Position numbers and translations under genes: made by a program
Assembly: GCA_013287645.1 (NCBI GenBank)
Contig: JABDDJ010000009.1
Location: 1-59,201, forward strand
From: Chlamydiota bacterium
Lineage (GTDB): Bacteria; Chlamydiota; Chlamydiia; Chlamydiales; JABDDJ01
Reading direction: 5' to 3'
Length of the DNA stretch: 59,201 bases
Part shown: positions 7,679 through 16,954 of the stretch, piece by piece
Position numbering within the stretch: position 1 is the stretch's first letter
Layout: the number at the start of each line of letters is the position of its first letter
The notes under the pieces: generated by a model
Database searches by the model: none
Seen by the model: only the letters and a program-made list of their open reading frames with translations
Told to the model about the DNA's origin: nothing

Positions 7679-10423
7679 ATGCAACCAACCCTTAATATTA
7701 TTTTTAAAGGTATTGAAGATAGTAAAACTTCTTTACAACAGTGTACATATCTAACTGATTTGTTTATAGATAAGACCGAAGATAATCTTCAGCATATCCA
7801 TCTCAGATGGTTCGCTAAGGTCCCCTACATAGGCTGGGTTTTTAGTTCTGTTAGAGCCTGTTTTTGGAGTTCTCCGGATGTTAGTAAGGTTATAGATGAC
7901 TACTTTCAAAAAACTACTGGATGCATGGGAGAAGTTTTAAAAAGTAATCCACAAAAAGAAGTGATAGCGAACGTTCATAATCACTTTCTAATGCTGTCAG
8001 ATAAATTGATTCCAGTGAATGGGTCTCGTACCTTTCGAGCGATGCTTTTACCTGGTCTTCCTCAGATAAACTACCATGAAATTCAACAATCTATTGCAAG
8101 TGGAGAAATTACAAAGGAAATAGAACAAAATGTAGAAAAATGCAAAAATTTCATTGAACTAATAGATAGGATTAATGAGGTCGCAGCGAATACATTTACT
8201 GAGGCTGACAAACTTGAAGCTACGAAAACGATTGCTGCATATGATAGCTTAAAGAAATTAAAAAGCGATCAAAAACAAATAGCAGAATTAAATGAATTAA
8301 GGAATTCAGTTAAAAAATTATCTGAACAGCTAAAAAATTCTGAAGATTTACACCAACTTTTAGAAAACAAAACAACCAAACAGCTTATTGAGTCCATTAA
8401 GTCTGTTTCTACGCCTCTTTTGAATCGCTATCCAGATGCTAAAGATGAATTTGCAAAAATACAAATCACTATAGGGTTATTAAAGAAGTACGTTTTGATT
8501 ATCAAAACAGGAAAATTTGATAGTGTTAATTTATCAAGTTTCGTTTTTGATTTATTGAATTATGATATGAAAAAATTATTGATTGTTTTAAACAAATGTT
8601 TAACTGAGTGTGATTTAAGTACAATTAGATATAACATTATTAATAACGGCAATCTTATCAAAGATATCTTTGCAAAACATACTGAGGTTGAATCCACTCC
8701 GGAATGGAAAAATTTTATCTCCTTACTGAAAGGTAAGGGAGTTGAAGAAGTCGTCAATTATTCTATAGAACAAGCGTTAAAAAAACCTACAGATCTAGCA
8801 CTCCCACAAAATATTGATGCTCTTTGTAGTCTTCTTGGGAGTTATACAAAACAACTTAAATCTGTTCAAGAGGGTCAAGCTGTATTTAACGAGGCTTTAA
8901 AAATATTTCCTGAAATTGAGCAGTTAGATAAGCAAGGATTATTTTCTTTAGATAAGCAAGGATTATTTTCTAAGGATAGCAATATATACTGGACCTTTAA
9001 AACATTCCTTGAACATTGCAATTTATGGAAAGTTTATTTAGCTGTTAAAAACAATGAAGAAGTTCCTATTTTTAGTCGGTATGTTTTTGATTGCCTTTGC
9101 GATTTAGATGTTGAAACGGCAATAAAAGTTTTGTTTCTCGAAAGACACAGTAGTCAATGTAAAAAGGATTTCATGTTCATCATATTGAACGTTTTAAAGG
9201 ACGACAATAGTAAATATTCATTTGAAGAATTGCCTGACTCTAAAGAAAAAGATGCCTTTATAAGATTTGTTTTTAAGTACACAACAGAAAGGGCTAATCT
9301 TACACTGAATGAGTTTAACATCAATGACTTTAAAAAAGTTTTCTTTAAGCAAACACCCCTTCTATTCAAAAAAATGGTGACGAAGGTAAAAGAACATCTA
9401 GAGAAATGCGAACAAAATACCGTCGTTGCTGCGATATTGCTTAAGTTGGATGAGCTACTAAAACAAGAAGACTTATTACCTAAGGATTCTACAACTGAAT
9501 CTCAAATTGAGTTTTTGAAAGAACAAAGAAATGCATTGCTGTGGCTGATTACGCCTATCCTTACATTAGATCCTCCATTAGATCCTCCTCTTGAAATACC
9601 CAGTTTTCTTTCTCTTTTAGATGATGGTGATGAAGGAGATGAGGGGTATAGGGATTTTGGATTTAAGGAAGGGATGTTTACGTATTTGTTTGAAGACTCA
9701 ATTTCAAATCCGACTGAAAATACCTTTAAAGTTATCCATCTTGTATTAACGAATCCAGCATATAGAATTCATGCGCACAATACTCTTAACATCTTACATT
9801 CAACCTACCTAAAAAATCCTGATCTTTTTAAAAGCTGTGGTTCTTCAGAAATTGTTGAAAATGCCTTAATTGCAATATGCCTAGAATGGCCTATCGCAGC
9901 ACCTAATCACATGATGGACCGTTTTAACGATTACTTTTATAAACTTAATTTAGCACACTGTTCTAAGAAAAAATTAAATCAATTGGCAAGTGCACTGCAA
10001 GATGCAATCATATATCATTTTGATAAAATTAGTGATGTAGACCTTCAAAAATCACAAACAATATTAAATATTTTGAAACATCCTAATCCAATTAATTTTA
10101 TTGAACTCATTGAATTATTTAAATCGAACACCCCAATAGATCAAACCATAGATTTCCTATCACTTATGCTGATGCATGAGGCTAAGGTTAAAGATGATCT
10201 TCTTATTAAGTTGCTCAATGTAAGAAGCTATGAATTTACTAAAGAGAATTTCTCAAAAATTTACGCAGAGATAACTAATAAGGAATTAATTCATCCGGTA
10301 TTTCAGCTGTTAGCCCGACAAAATAAAAACTTAGCTCCTATTTTGGCAGATATTGTAGATGACAACACTGTCAAACAGGAGCTTCTAAAGTTTTGTAAAG
10401 TTGTTTCATATGTTTACAGCTAA
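7679..10423 (+). CDS. Large protein of unknown function, effector-like
   Basis: A 914-residue, lysine- and leucine-rich, mostly helical protein with no signal peptide and no convincing membrane helix. A hydrophobic patch lies at about 44-65 and predicted coiled coil at about 165-230. No domain is recognised. Bases 8924-8947 are repeated exactly at 8948-8971, giving two copies of LDKQGLFS at about residues 416-431. A smaller repeat (LDPPLDPP) occurs near residue 630. It has its own strong promoter and an aaagg ribosome binding site. Its size, low sequence complexity and lone position resemble the large lineage-specific proteins of environmental chlamydiae. A role as a secreted effector is inference only. 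Confidence 0.6.
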   Translation: MQPTLNIIFKGIEDSKTSLQQCTYLTDLFIDKTEDNLQHIHLRWFAKVPYIGWVFSSVRACFWSSPDVSKVIDDYFQKTTGCMGEVLKSNPQKEVIANVHNHFLMLSDKLIPVNGSRTFRAMLLPGLPQINYHEIQQSIASGEITKEIEQNVEKCKNFIELIDRINEVAANTFTEADKLEATKTIAAYDSLKKLKSDQKQIAELNELRNSVKKLSEQLKNSEDLHQLLENKTTKQLIESIKSVSTPLLNRYPDAKDEFAKIQITIGLLKKYVLIIKTGKFDSVNLSSFVFDLLNYDMKKLLIVLNKCLTECDLSTIRYNIINNGNLIKDIFAKHTEVESTPEWKNFISLLKGKGVEEVVNYSIEQALKKPTDLALPQNIDALCSLLGSYTKQLKSVQEGQAVFNEALKIFPEIEQLDKQGLFSLDKQGLFSKDSNIYWTFKTFLEHCNLWKVYLAVKNNEEVPIFSRYVFDCLCDLDVETAIKVLFLERHSSQCKKDFMFIILNVLKDDNSKYSFEELPDSKEKDAFIRFVFKYTTERANLTLNEFNINDFKKVFFKQTPLLFKKMVTKVKEHLEKCEQNTVVAAILLKLDELLKQEDLLPKDSTTESQIEFLKEQRNALLWLITPILTLDPPLDPPLEIPSFLSLLDDGDEGDEGYRDFGFKEGMFTYLFEDSISNPTENTFKVIHLVLTNPAYRIHAHNTLNILHSTYLKNPDLFKSCGSSEIVENALIAICLEWPIAAPNHMMDRFNDYFYKLNLAHCSKKKLNQLASALQDAIIYHFDKISDVDLQKSQTILNILKHPNPINFIELIELFKSNTPIDQTIDFLSLMLMHEAKVKDDLLIKLLNVRSYEFTKENFSKIYAEITNKELIHPVFQLLARQNKNLAPILADIVDDNTVKQELLKFCKVVSYVYS
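8924..8971 (+). repeat. Exact 24-bp tandem duplication within a coding sequence
   Basis: Two identical 24-base units lie head to tail at 8924-8947 and 8948-8971. They add eight residues (LDKQGLFS) in frame. The absence of any substitution suggests a recent duplication or an actively slipping site. Confidence 0.9.
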
Positions 10424-10449
10424 CCGGAACTCGCTGCGCTTAGAGACTC

Positions 10450-10478
10450 TTGTGTAAAATAGAATATTATTGTATGAT
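10450..10478 (+). promoter_or_regulatory. Probable promoter of brnQ
   Basis: TTGTGT at 10450-10455 and TATGAT at 10473-10478 are separated by 17 bases. The untranslated leader would be about 125 bases and contains a small hairpin, ggcagc-taa-gctgcc, at 10533-10547. A partial copy of the gaactcgct palindromic element lies at about 10427-10440, just after the preceding stop codon. Confidence 0.4.
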
Positions 10479-10607
10479 TGGCTTATGAAGTTACAGTGTG
10501 TATTTCCTACGTTCTTGATTATCATTAGTATTGGCAGCTAAGCTGCCATAATCCCCCGTTTTTCCTACATCTTTTTTTTATTAACTTACTTTAACTAGGG
10601 TCATTAT

Positions 10608-11717
10608 ATGTCTTCAGAACGTGCGTTGGCGTTAACAACAGGGTTAGCTTTATTTTCTATGTTTTTTGGGTCGGGGAACTTGGTGTTTCCTCTTCTTGTG
10701 GGTAGTGGATCGGGTGGCAGTCTTTTGTTGTCTACACTTGGTCTAATTCTTACAGCTGTCTGTGTGCCTTTATTGGGATGCTTGGGAATTCTTCTTTATG
10801 ATGGTAAGCCGGAGCAGTTTTTTCAATTATTGGGCCGTAAGGGATTTCTACTGTTTTCTTTTATCAGTTTGGCACTGATGGGTCCATTTGGGGTGCTGGC
10901 GCGTTGCTTAACTGTAGCGCATGGGACATTTGTCAACTTTTACCCTGATCTATCATTGCAGCTGTTTAGCATTGTTTCTTGCTTACTCTTATTTGTGGCT
11001 GCCGTTTATCGCAGTCGTCTTCTTCAAATTTTAGGTGTATGGTTAACTCCTCTGCTGCTGGTTTCTTTGGGAGGAATTTTTCTTTTAAGCTTTTTTCAAG
11101 GCGGTGTGGAAAATTCAAAAATTTTATTGAATTGGGATGCTTTTGTCTTGGGATCTACTCAGGGATACCAAACAATGGACCTTTTGGCCGCTCTCTTTTT
11201 TTCGGGCTTTGTCGTAGCGCAGCTTCGCTCTACTGAGCGTAATGCAGCCTCTCTATTCCGCGTCTTTCTACGCGCTTCTGTTATCGCAGGCCTTTTACTG
11301 GGTATTGTCTATGCCGGTCTTGTCTATTTAGGATTTCAATACTCGGCTATTTTGGAGAGTGTTGCTCCTCAGAGTATGCTGGCTACAATTGCCTCGCATG
11401 CAATGGGTCCGTATGGAGGAATCATTGTTTGTGCGACTTTTGCATTGGCTTGCTACACAACGGCTCTAGTTTTAACGGTTTTATTTGCTGATTTTCTACG
11501 TAAAGAGTTATGCCAGGATAAGATTCCTCAATGGTTGTCAGTAGGTGTGACTTTAGTGATTGCTTATCTGATCTCGACTTTGGAATTTTCAGGAATAGCG
11601 CAGTTTCTTGGGCCTATATTGGAAACAGTTTATCCGTTGCTGATCGCTCTGACTATCTGGAATATCGCAAAAAAAAGATTTGACGGAGACTTGGCGTTAA
11701 AGTATTACGAATCATAG
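10608..11717 (+). CDS. brnQ: Branched-chain amino acid/methionine carrier BrnQ
   Basis: A 369-residue membrane carrier of the LIVCS family. The N-terminal motif LFSMFFGSGNLVFPLLVG is diagnostic (GAGN/GSGN-L-x-FP). About ten hydrophobic segments follow, including SLALMGPFGVLARCLTVAHG. Family members import branched-chain amino acids with Na+. For the C. trachomatis homologue, methionine uptake has been reported. It is slightly shorter than the enterobacterial proteins (about 430 residues). It starts with ATG after an agggt-type ribosome binding site. The ku gene begins 28 bases after the stop and may be read from the same transcript. Confidence 0.85.
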   Translation: MSSERALALTTGLALFSMFFGSGNLVFPLLVGSGSGGSLLLSTLGLILTAVCVPLLGCLGILLYDGKPEQFFQLLGRKGFLLFSFISLALMGPFGVLARCLTVAHGTFVNFYPDLSLQLFSIVSCLLLFVAAVYRSRLLQILGVWLTPLLLVSLGGIFLLSFFQGGVENSKILLNWDAFVLGSTQGYQTMDLLAALFFSGFVVAQLRSTERNAASLFRVFLRASVIAGLLLGIVYAGLVYLGFQYSAILESVAPQSMLATIASHAMGPYGGIIVCATFALACYTTALVLTVLFADFLRKELCQDKIPQWLSVGVTLVIAYLISTLEFSGIAQFLGPILETVYPLLIALTIWNIAKKRFDGDLALKYYES

Positions 11718-11745
11718 GTAATGTAATAACCTGAGAGGGGTAGAT

Positions 11746-12546
11746 ATGCGATCTCTTTGGAAAGGATCTATCAGCTTTGGTTTAGTGAATATTCCAGTAC
11801 ATATGTATACAGCCAGCAGGGAAAAGGAGATCTCCTTTACCTTGCTGCATAAAAAAGATAATTCTGAAATTCGATACGCTAGAATCTGTAAAGAAGAAGA
11901 AAAGGAGGTCCCTTGGAATGAGATCGTTAAGGGATATGAATATGAGAAGGGAGATTTTGTTATTTTAGAAGATGCAGATTTTGAAAAAGCTGATCTAAAG
12001 ATGACTAAAACTATTGAAATAGTAAACTTTATAGAAGAAAAAGAAATAGATAGCATTTATTATGTTAAACCTTATTTTTTAGAACCCGATAAAAACGCAG
12101 AGAAATCGTATGGTCTACTAAGAGAAGCATTGAGGAAGTCTAAAAAGGTGGGCTTAGCGAAGTATGTATTAAGGAACCGTGAACATTTGGGTGTGATCAA
12201 AGTTCACGATAACATGCTTATTCTTAATGAGTTACGCTACCAAAATGAATTAGTGCAGCCAGAGGATCTAAAACTACCCACGACTAAATTGCTAGGTAAA
12301 GAAATTGATATGGCCCTTCAGTTAATTGATCAATTGACTGTGCATTTCAATCCAAAGGCCTACAAGGACAGCTATACAACAGTGATCAAAAAGATGATCG
12401 AGCTAAAGAAGTCTAAAAAGAAGCCTGTTCATCCAAAAACAAAAGAACCTGTTCCTACAAAAGTGACCGATATTATGTCACTGCTTCAAGCTAGCTTAGA
12501 GCCTAAGAAAAAGTCTCAAAAAACTAAAGCCTCTAAATCTGCATGA
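11746..12546 (+). CDS. ku: Bacterial Ku DNA-end-binding protein (NHEJ)
   Basis: A 266-residue bacterial Ku homologue. It opens with MRSLWKGSISFGLVNIPVHMY, the hallmark of the family, and retains the Ku core (about residues 1-215) that forms a homodimeric ring on double-strand break ends. The C-terminal tail (about 220-266) is lysine-rich, as in other bacterial Ku proteins, where it aids DNA binding and LigD recruitment. A gagaggg ribosome binding site precedes the ATG. The stop codon overlaps the start of ligD (ATGA), so the two are translationally coupled. Together they form a minimal two-component repair system. Confidence 0.93.
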   Translation: MRSLWKGSISFGLVNIPVHMYTASREKEISFTLLHKKDNSEIRYARICKEEEKEVPWNEIVKGYEYEKGDFVILEDADFEKADLKMTKTIEIVNFIEEKEIDSIYYVKPYFLEPDKNAEKSYGLLREALRKSKKVGLAKYVLRNREHLGVIKVHDNMLILNELRYQNELVQPEDLKLPTTKLLGKEIDMALQLIDQLTVHFNPKAYKDSYTTVIKKMIELKKSKKKPVHPKTKEPVPTKVTDIMSLLQASLEPKKKSQKTKASKSA

Positions 12547-14918
12547 CTTTAAAAACATACAAAACTAAAAGAAACTTTAAGTCGACACCTGAGCCTACAG
12601 TTGTAAAACCTAAGGCTTCCACGGCTTTGCATTTCGTTGTTCAAAAGCATGCCGCTCGCCGTTTACATTATGATTTTCGGCTGGAGTGTCGAGGGGTTTT
12701 ACTGAGTTGGGCTATTCCTAAAGGTCCTTCTTTGAATCCTAGTGACAAGCGCCTGGCGATTCATGTTGAGGATCATCCTATTGATTATCAATATTTTGAG
12801 GGTGTTATCCCCAAAGGAAATTATGGGGCTGGAACAGTCGAGATCTGGGATAAAGGAACCTTTACGACCCCCTTTTCAACCGATCGCAAAGAGATCGAAA
12901 AATACCTTTCAGAAGGTATGGAAAAAGGCCATCTTGCAGTGATACTGCATGGCGAAAGGCTAAATGGTGAATTTGTTTTTCAAAAATTGAAAGAGAGCGA
13001 GAAAGATAATGCCTGGATTGTGATCAAAAAAGGAGATACTTACTCACAGGTATCAAACTCTAAGGCTCCTAAAAAAAAAGCCAAAATGCCTGAGTTTTTT
13101 TCTCCAATGCTCTCCACTCTTATCGACAAGCCCTTTAATAGCGAAGAGTGGTTATTTGAAGTGAAGTGGGATGGCTACCGCGCCTTGGCTTTTGTTAACG
13201 ATGGAAAAGTGAAATTATTATCTCGCAATGACAAACTGCAAAATAACAAATTTTCCGCCATTGTTCAACAACTTGAAAAAATAGAGTCACAAGTCATTTT
13301 GGATGGAGAACTAGTCGTCGTTGATTCTAAGGGTATCTCACACTTCCAGCTGATGCAAAATTATCAAAAAGAGAAAAAGGGAGATTTACTCTATTACGTA
13401 TTTGACCTTGTCTACAAAGATGGTGAAGACTTAAGAGAGCTTCCTCTTATTGAACGAAAAGAAGCATTAAAAAAATTTTTAAGTGATTTGAGATCTTCAT
13501 CCATACGCTACAGCGATCATATCGTAAAAGAGGGTGTGGGATTCTTTAAAAAGGCTCAACAGCTGCACTTGGAAGGGATTATTGGAAAAAAAATGAGCAG
13601 CACCTATCAGTCGCGACGCAGCTCTGACTGGGTAAAAATTAAAACTTTAATGCGACAAGAAGTGGTTATCGGAGGGTTTACTGCTCCACGTGGATCACGT
13701 AAAAAATTTGGCGCTCTTCTTGTGGGTGTTTACAATGATAAAAAAGAGCTGCTGTATGCAGGCCACGTTGGTGGAGGGTTTGATGAGGCTCTTCTCGAAG
13801 ATATGTTTCACAAACTTAAACCTTTAATTCAAAAACAGTCTCCTTTCAAAGAAAATATTAAGCCTAATGCACCTGTGACTTGGGTAAAGCCTAAGCTAGT
13901 GTGTGAGGTCTCTTTTTCCGAATGGACCCAGGATAACAGTATGCGTCAACCCATTTTTCAGGGCTTAAGAGAGGATAAGGAGCCCACTTCTGTTGCTAAA
14001 GAAATTCCTCATCAAGCAAAAACTGCACAAAAAGCCTCCTCACCCACTTTCAGCAATCTTAATAAGTACTATTGGCCAAAAGAGAAAATCACTAAGGGTG
14101 AGCTTTTAAGTTACTATGAATCCATTGCTCCTTATATTCTACCCCATCTGAAAGATCGTCTGATTGTCTTGTATCGATTTCCTGAGGGCATTGAGACAAA
14201 AGGTTTTTATCAAAAAGATCTGGGCTTTACCCCACCAAAAGGCATTAAGACTTTTCCTTTAACTCAAGAAGGTAAAGTCAATCATTATCTGCTTATAGAT
14301 AATCTAGAAAGCTTACTCTTTGCCGTTAATCTGGGTAGCATTGATCTGCACCCTTTTATGTCGCGCACGAAAACTTTAGAATATCCAGATTATTGCGTGA
14401 TTGATCTTGATCCTCATGATATTGCGTTCGACCATGTCGTTGAAGCTGCTTTAGTACTGCATGATCTACTTAATAAAATCAAAGTAAAGCACTACTGTAA
14501 AACTTCGGGCGGAAAGGGATTGCATATATTAATCCCTTTTCACGCTAAGTATACATATGATCAATCGCGGCAGTTTGCGGAAGTTCTTGCTACAATTGTG
14601 CATCAAGAGCTGCCTAAAACAACCTCTTTAGAAAGAGCCCCCGAAAAACGTCCAAAGAAAATCTATTTAGACTATATGCAAAACCGCTATGGTCAGACAA
14701 TCACCGCACCCTACTGCGTGCGACCTCGCCCTGGAGCAGTAGTGTCCATGCCTCTAAGCTGGGATGAGGTAAACAAAGATTTAGATTTAAAGAATTATAC
14801 GATCAAGAATGCCTTAGCGCGTCTAAAGAAAACAGGCGATATCTTAAAACCTGTACTGAAAGAAAGCATAAATCTTGAAGCAACAGTAAACAAACTAAAA
14901 GCTATCTTAAAAAATTAA
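12543..14918 (+). CDS. ligD: Multidomain ATP-dependent DNA ligase LigD (PE-LIG-POL)
   Basis: A 791-residue NHEJ ligase with all three activities. The 3'-phosphoesterase domain is at about 25-165 (His36, His42, Asp44 and His78 in the expected places). The ATP-dependent ligase domain is at about 185-480, with the adenylated lysine at Lys208 in EVKWDG. The polymerase/primase domain is at about 505-791, with the metal-binding DLDP motif at 621-624 and SGGKGLH at 655-661. The order PE-LIG-POL is that of Pseudomonas LigD; mycobacterial LigD is POL-PE-LIG. It overlaps ku by 4 bases. The stop codon (14916-14918) lies within the first arm of a CGCAAAG-type repeat. NHEJ genes are patchy across bacteria, so acquisition by transfer is plausible but not shown. 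Confidence 0.95.
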   Translation: MTLKTYKTKRNFKSTPEPTVVKPKASTALHFVVQKHAARRLHYDFRLECRGVLLSWAIPKGPSLNPSDKRLAIHVEDHPIDYQYFEGVIPKGNYGAGTVEIWDKGTFTTPFSTDRKEIEKYLSEGMEKGHLAVILHGERLNGEFVFQKLKESEKDNAWIVIKKGDTYSQVSNSKAPKKKAKMPEFFSPMLSTLIDKPFNSEEWLFEVKWDGYRALAFVNDGKVKLLSRNDKLQNNKFSAIVQQLEKIESQVILDGELVVVDSKGISHFQLMQNYQKEKKGDLLYYVFDLVYKDGEDLRELPLIERKEALKKFLSDLRSSSIRYSDHIVKEGVGFFKKAQQLHLEGIIGKKMSSTYQSRRSSDWVKIKTLMRQEVVIGGFTAPRGSRKKFGALLVGVYNDKKELLYAGHVGGGFDEALLEDMFHKLKPLIQKQSPFKENIKPNAPVTWVKPKLVCEVSFSEWTQDNSMRQPIFQGLREDKEPTSVAKEIPHQAKTAQKASSPTFSNLNKYYWPKEKITKGELLSYYESIAPYILPHLKDRLIVLYRFPEGIETKGFYQKDLGFTPPKGIKTFPLTQEGKVNHYLLIDNLESLLFAVNLGSIDLHPFMSRTKTLEYPDYCVIDLDPHDIAFDHVVEAALVLHDLLNKIKVKHYCKTSGGKGLHILIPFHAKYTYDQSRQFAEVLATIVHQELPKTTSLERAPEKRPKKIYLDYMQNRYGQTITAPYCVRPRPGAVVSMPLSWDEVNKDLDLKNYTIKNALARLKKTGDILKPVLKESINLEATVNKLKAILKN

Positions 14919-14982
14919 ACGCAAAGGCGCAAAAGCGCAAAGAAAAAAATTTCCCTTTGCGTCTTTGCGCCTTTGCGTTTAA
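14915..14982. repeat. CGCAAAG-type inverted repeat, copy 2
   Basis: The arms at 14915-14942 and about 14955-14982 are complementary except for two adjacent positions in the middle unit. Each arm has three 8-base (R)CGCAAAG-like units. The element sits exactly between the converging ends of ligD and acpP and contains the ligD stop codon, a position suited to a shared terminator. Confidence 0.88.
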
Positions 14983-14984
14983 AT

Positions 14985-15230
14985 TTATGCTCCGGCTTCG
15001 GCGCGGCGCTTCTGGATATAAGCGACTACATCGCCTACTGTGCGCAGCTTAGCTGCTTCATCTTCGGCGATTTCGCAGTTAAAGCGCGATTCAAAGGTCA
15101 TCATTAATTCTGTTAGGTCGAGGGAATCAGCATTTAAATCCTCAACAAATGATTTGGAGAGAGTAACCTCTTCCTTATCAACACCTAACTGTTCGACAAC
15201 AATGTCGATTACATCTTGTTCTAAAGACAT
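14985..15230 (-). CDS. acpP: Acyl carrier protein
   Basis: An 81-residue acidic helical protein that carries growing acyl chains on a phosphopantetheine arm. The attachment site is Ser36 in the motif ADSLDLTEL. Its length and its position next to fabG, fabD and fabH fit type II fatty-acid synthesis. It lies 22 bases after fabG in the same direction and is the last gene of the fabH-fabD-fabG-acpP operon. Its products feed LpxD and phospholipid synthesis. Confidence 0.95.
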   Translation of the reverse strand: MSLEQDVIDIVVEQLGVDKEEVTLSKSFVEDLNADSLDLTELMMTFESRFNCEIAEDEAAKLRTVGDVVAYIQKRRAEAGA

Positions 15231-15252
15231 ATTTAAACACCTCGTGGGGTTA

Positions 15253-16014
15253 CTAACAAATTGTCATGCCTCCGTCTACAACAAAGACCTGTCCTGTAAT
15301 ATATTTGGCCATAGGGCTAGCTAAAAACAGCGCCATCTGAGCAACATCGGAGGCATCCCCCATTCGACCAAGAGGAATTTTAGCAAGGATGGATTCTTTT
15401 TGTAAATCACTGAGTTCATTTGTCATCGGAGTGGATATAAATCCAGGGGCGATGCAGTTGACAAGAATATTGCGCGAAGCGACTTCCTTGGCGAGTGCTT
15501 TGGTGAATCCAATGATTGCAGCTTTGGAGGCGGCATAGTTTGCCTGGCCAGCGTTGCCGGAAATTCCGACGACGGAGCTCATATTAATAATGACGCCTTT
15601 GCGCGCTTTGAGCATGGAGCGAATGAGAGTGTTGGTCAGGTTGAAGCAGGACTTGACATTCACATCCATGATGGTGTCCCACTCCTCTTCAGTCATCTTC
15701 ATGAGAAGTTGGTCGCGCGTGATGCCGGCGTTGTTAACTAAAATATCTACTTTACTAAATTTTTCGATGACAGATTTGACAGCTTCATCGACTTGCGGCT
15801 TTTGTGTGACGTCTACAGGAAAGAAGTAAACTTCGCCCGACATTTTTTCTTGAGACAATTCCTGGAGAGCCCGCTCCCCTTTTTCTTTGTTACTGCCGAA
15901 AATGGCGACGCGTGCCCCCTGCTGGGCATAAGTCAAAGCGATGGCTTTTCCTATTCCGCTAGTACCGCCAGTTACGATGGCTGTCTGGTCTTTTAGTAGT
16001 GTTTCACATTCCAT
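15253..16014 (-). CDS. fabG: 3-oxoacyl-ACP reductase FabG
   Basis: A 253-residue short-chain dehydrogenase that reduces 3-oxoacyl-ACP with NADPH. The cofactor motif is VTGGTSGIG (residues 14-22). NNAG is at about 94-97, and the catalytic triad is Ser147, Tyr160 and Lys164 (YAASK). The ATG at 16014 is preferred because gaggag lies ten bases ahead of it; an in-frame TTG lies 18 bases upstream. The start overlaps the end of fabD by 11 bases, which suggests coupled translation. Confidence 0.95.
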   Translation of the reverse strand: MECETLLKDQTAIVTGGTSGIGKAIALTYAQQGARVAIFGSNKEKGERALQELSQEKMSGEVYFFPVDVTQKPQVDEAVKSVIEKFSKVDILVNNAGITRDQLLMKMTEEEWDTIMDVNVKSCFNLTNTLIRSMLKARKGVIINMSSVVGISGNAGQANYAASKAAIIGFTKALAKEVASRNILVNCIAPGFISTPMTNELSDLQKESILAKIPLGRMGDASDVAQMALFLASPMAKYITGQVFVVDGGMTIC

Positions 16015-16954
16015 ATTTAGCAAGCTCCTCAAGAATGTTTAGATCGGTAGTTTTCTCGATTGAATAGGTGGGTGATACGGTGCCAATGCGTTTATTGAAT
16101 CCCGCTAAAACCTTTCCACAACCTATTTCGAGATAGAGATCGACACCTGTCTGGTCAAGGGTGCGTATAGACTGTTCCCAGCGTACCGGCGAAATGACAT
16201 GTTTGGCAAGTTGACGCTTAATTTCGTCCAGATCTGTGGTCAATTTAGCGCTGCTATTCTGAACAAGAGGGATTTTACTTTGGCTGAATGGAGTTGCGTA
16301 AATCGCTTCTTGTAAACTATCGGCAGCTGTCTGCATCAGTCCGCTATGGAACGCTCCATGAACTTTTAGGGGCAGAATACGCTTTGCGCCTTTATCAAGG
16401 AGTGCTTTGGATCCGATTTCGATGCCTTGGAGTGTGCCTGCCAGGACGACTTGTTCTGGGCAGTTGAAGTTAGCTGCCCAAAGCATATTGGGAAGACGTA
16501 AATCGCGCACATGCTGCTCTACCTCTTCGGCAGAAAGGCCCAATACGACAGCCATTGTTCCAGGATTAGTCATACAGGCTTCGTTCATGGCTTCGCCACG
16601 CTGCTGGACTAGAGCAAGGCCTGCTTCAAAAGAGAGGTAGCCTGCTGCGGTTAAAGCGGAGTATTCACCCAAACTAAATCCTGCAGTGTAGGTAGGACGC
16701 AGCTGTGGAGCTAATTGTGTTAAGACTCGCAAGATAGCCATGCTCATCACATAGATAGCGACTTGACTATTAGCTGTTTCCGTTAAAAGCTCTTCAGGTC
16801 CTTCAAAAATAATTTTTTGCAGATTGCGGCCAAGCCGGTCATTTGCCTCTTCAAAGGTTTGCCGAGCTAGGGAAAACTCTTTGGAAAAATCTTTTCCCAT
16901 TCCCACATACTGGGCACCCTGTCCAGGAAATAAAAAGGCGATCCGTTTACTCAT
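16004..16954 (-). CDS. fabD: Malonyl-CoA:ACP transacylase FabD
   Basis: A 316-residue enzyme that moves malonyl groups from CoA to ACP. The N-terminal GQGAQ (11-15) is typical. The nucleophile elbow reads GFSLGE, with Ser94 as the nucleophile. Arg119 (QQRGEAM) and the catalytic His203 (AFHS) are present. The residue before the serine is Phe, while most bacterial enzymes have His (GHSLGE). The catalytic Ser and distal His are kept, so activity is expected. It overlaps fabH by one base (TAATG) and fabG by 11, consistent with one operon. Confidence 0.94.
   Translation of the reverse strand: MSKRIAFLFPGQGAQYVGMGKDFSKEFSLARQTFEEANDRLGRNLQKIIFEGPEELLTETANSQVAIYVMSMAILRVLTQLAPQLRPTYTAGFSLGEYSALTAAGYLSFEAGLALVQQRGEAMNEACMTNPGTMAVVLGLSAEEVEQHVRDLRLPNMLWAANFNCPEQVVLAGTLQGIEIGSKALLDKGAKRILPLKVHGAFHSGLMQTAADSLQEAIYATPFSQSKIPLVQNSSAKLTTDLDEIKRQLAKHVISPVRWEQSIRTLDQTGVDLYLEIGCGKVLAGFNKRIGTVSPTYSIEKTTDLNILEELAKYGM

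Noticed and set aside
10533..10547. Terminator or riboswitch ahead of brnQ
   Set aside because: The 6-bp stem is short, no uninterrupted T-run follows directly, and no known riboswitch core was recognised.
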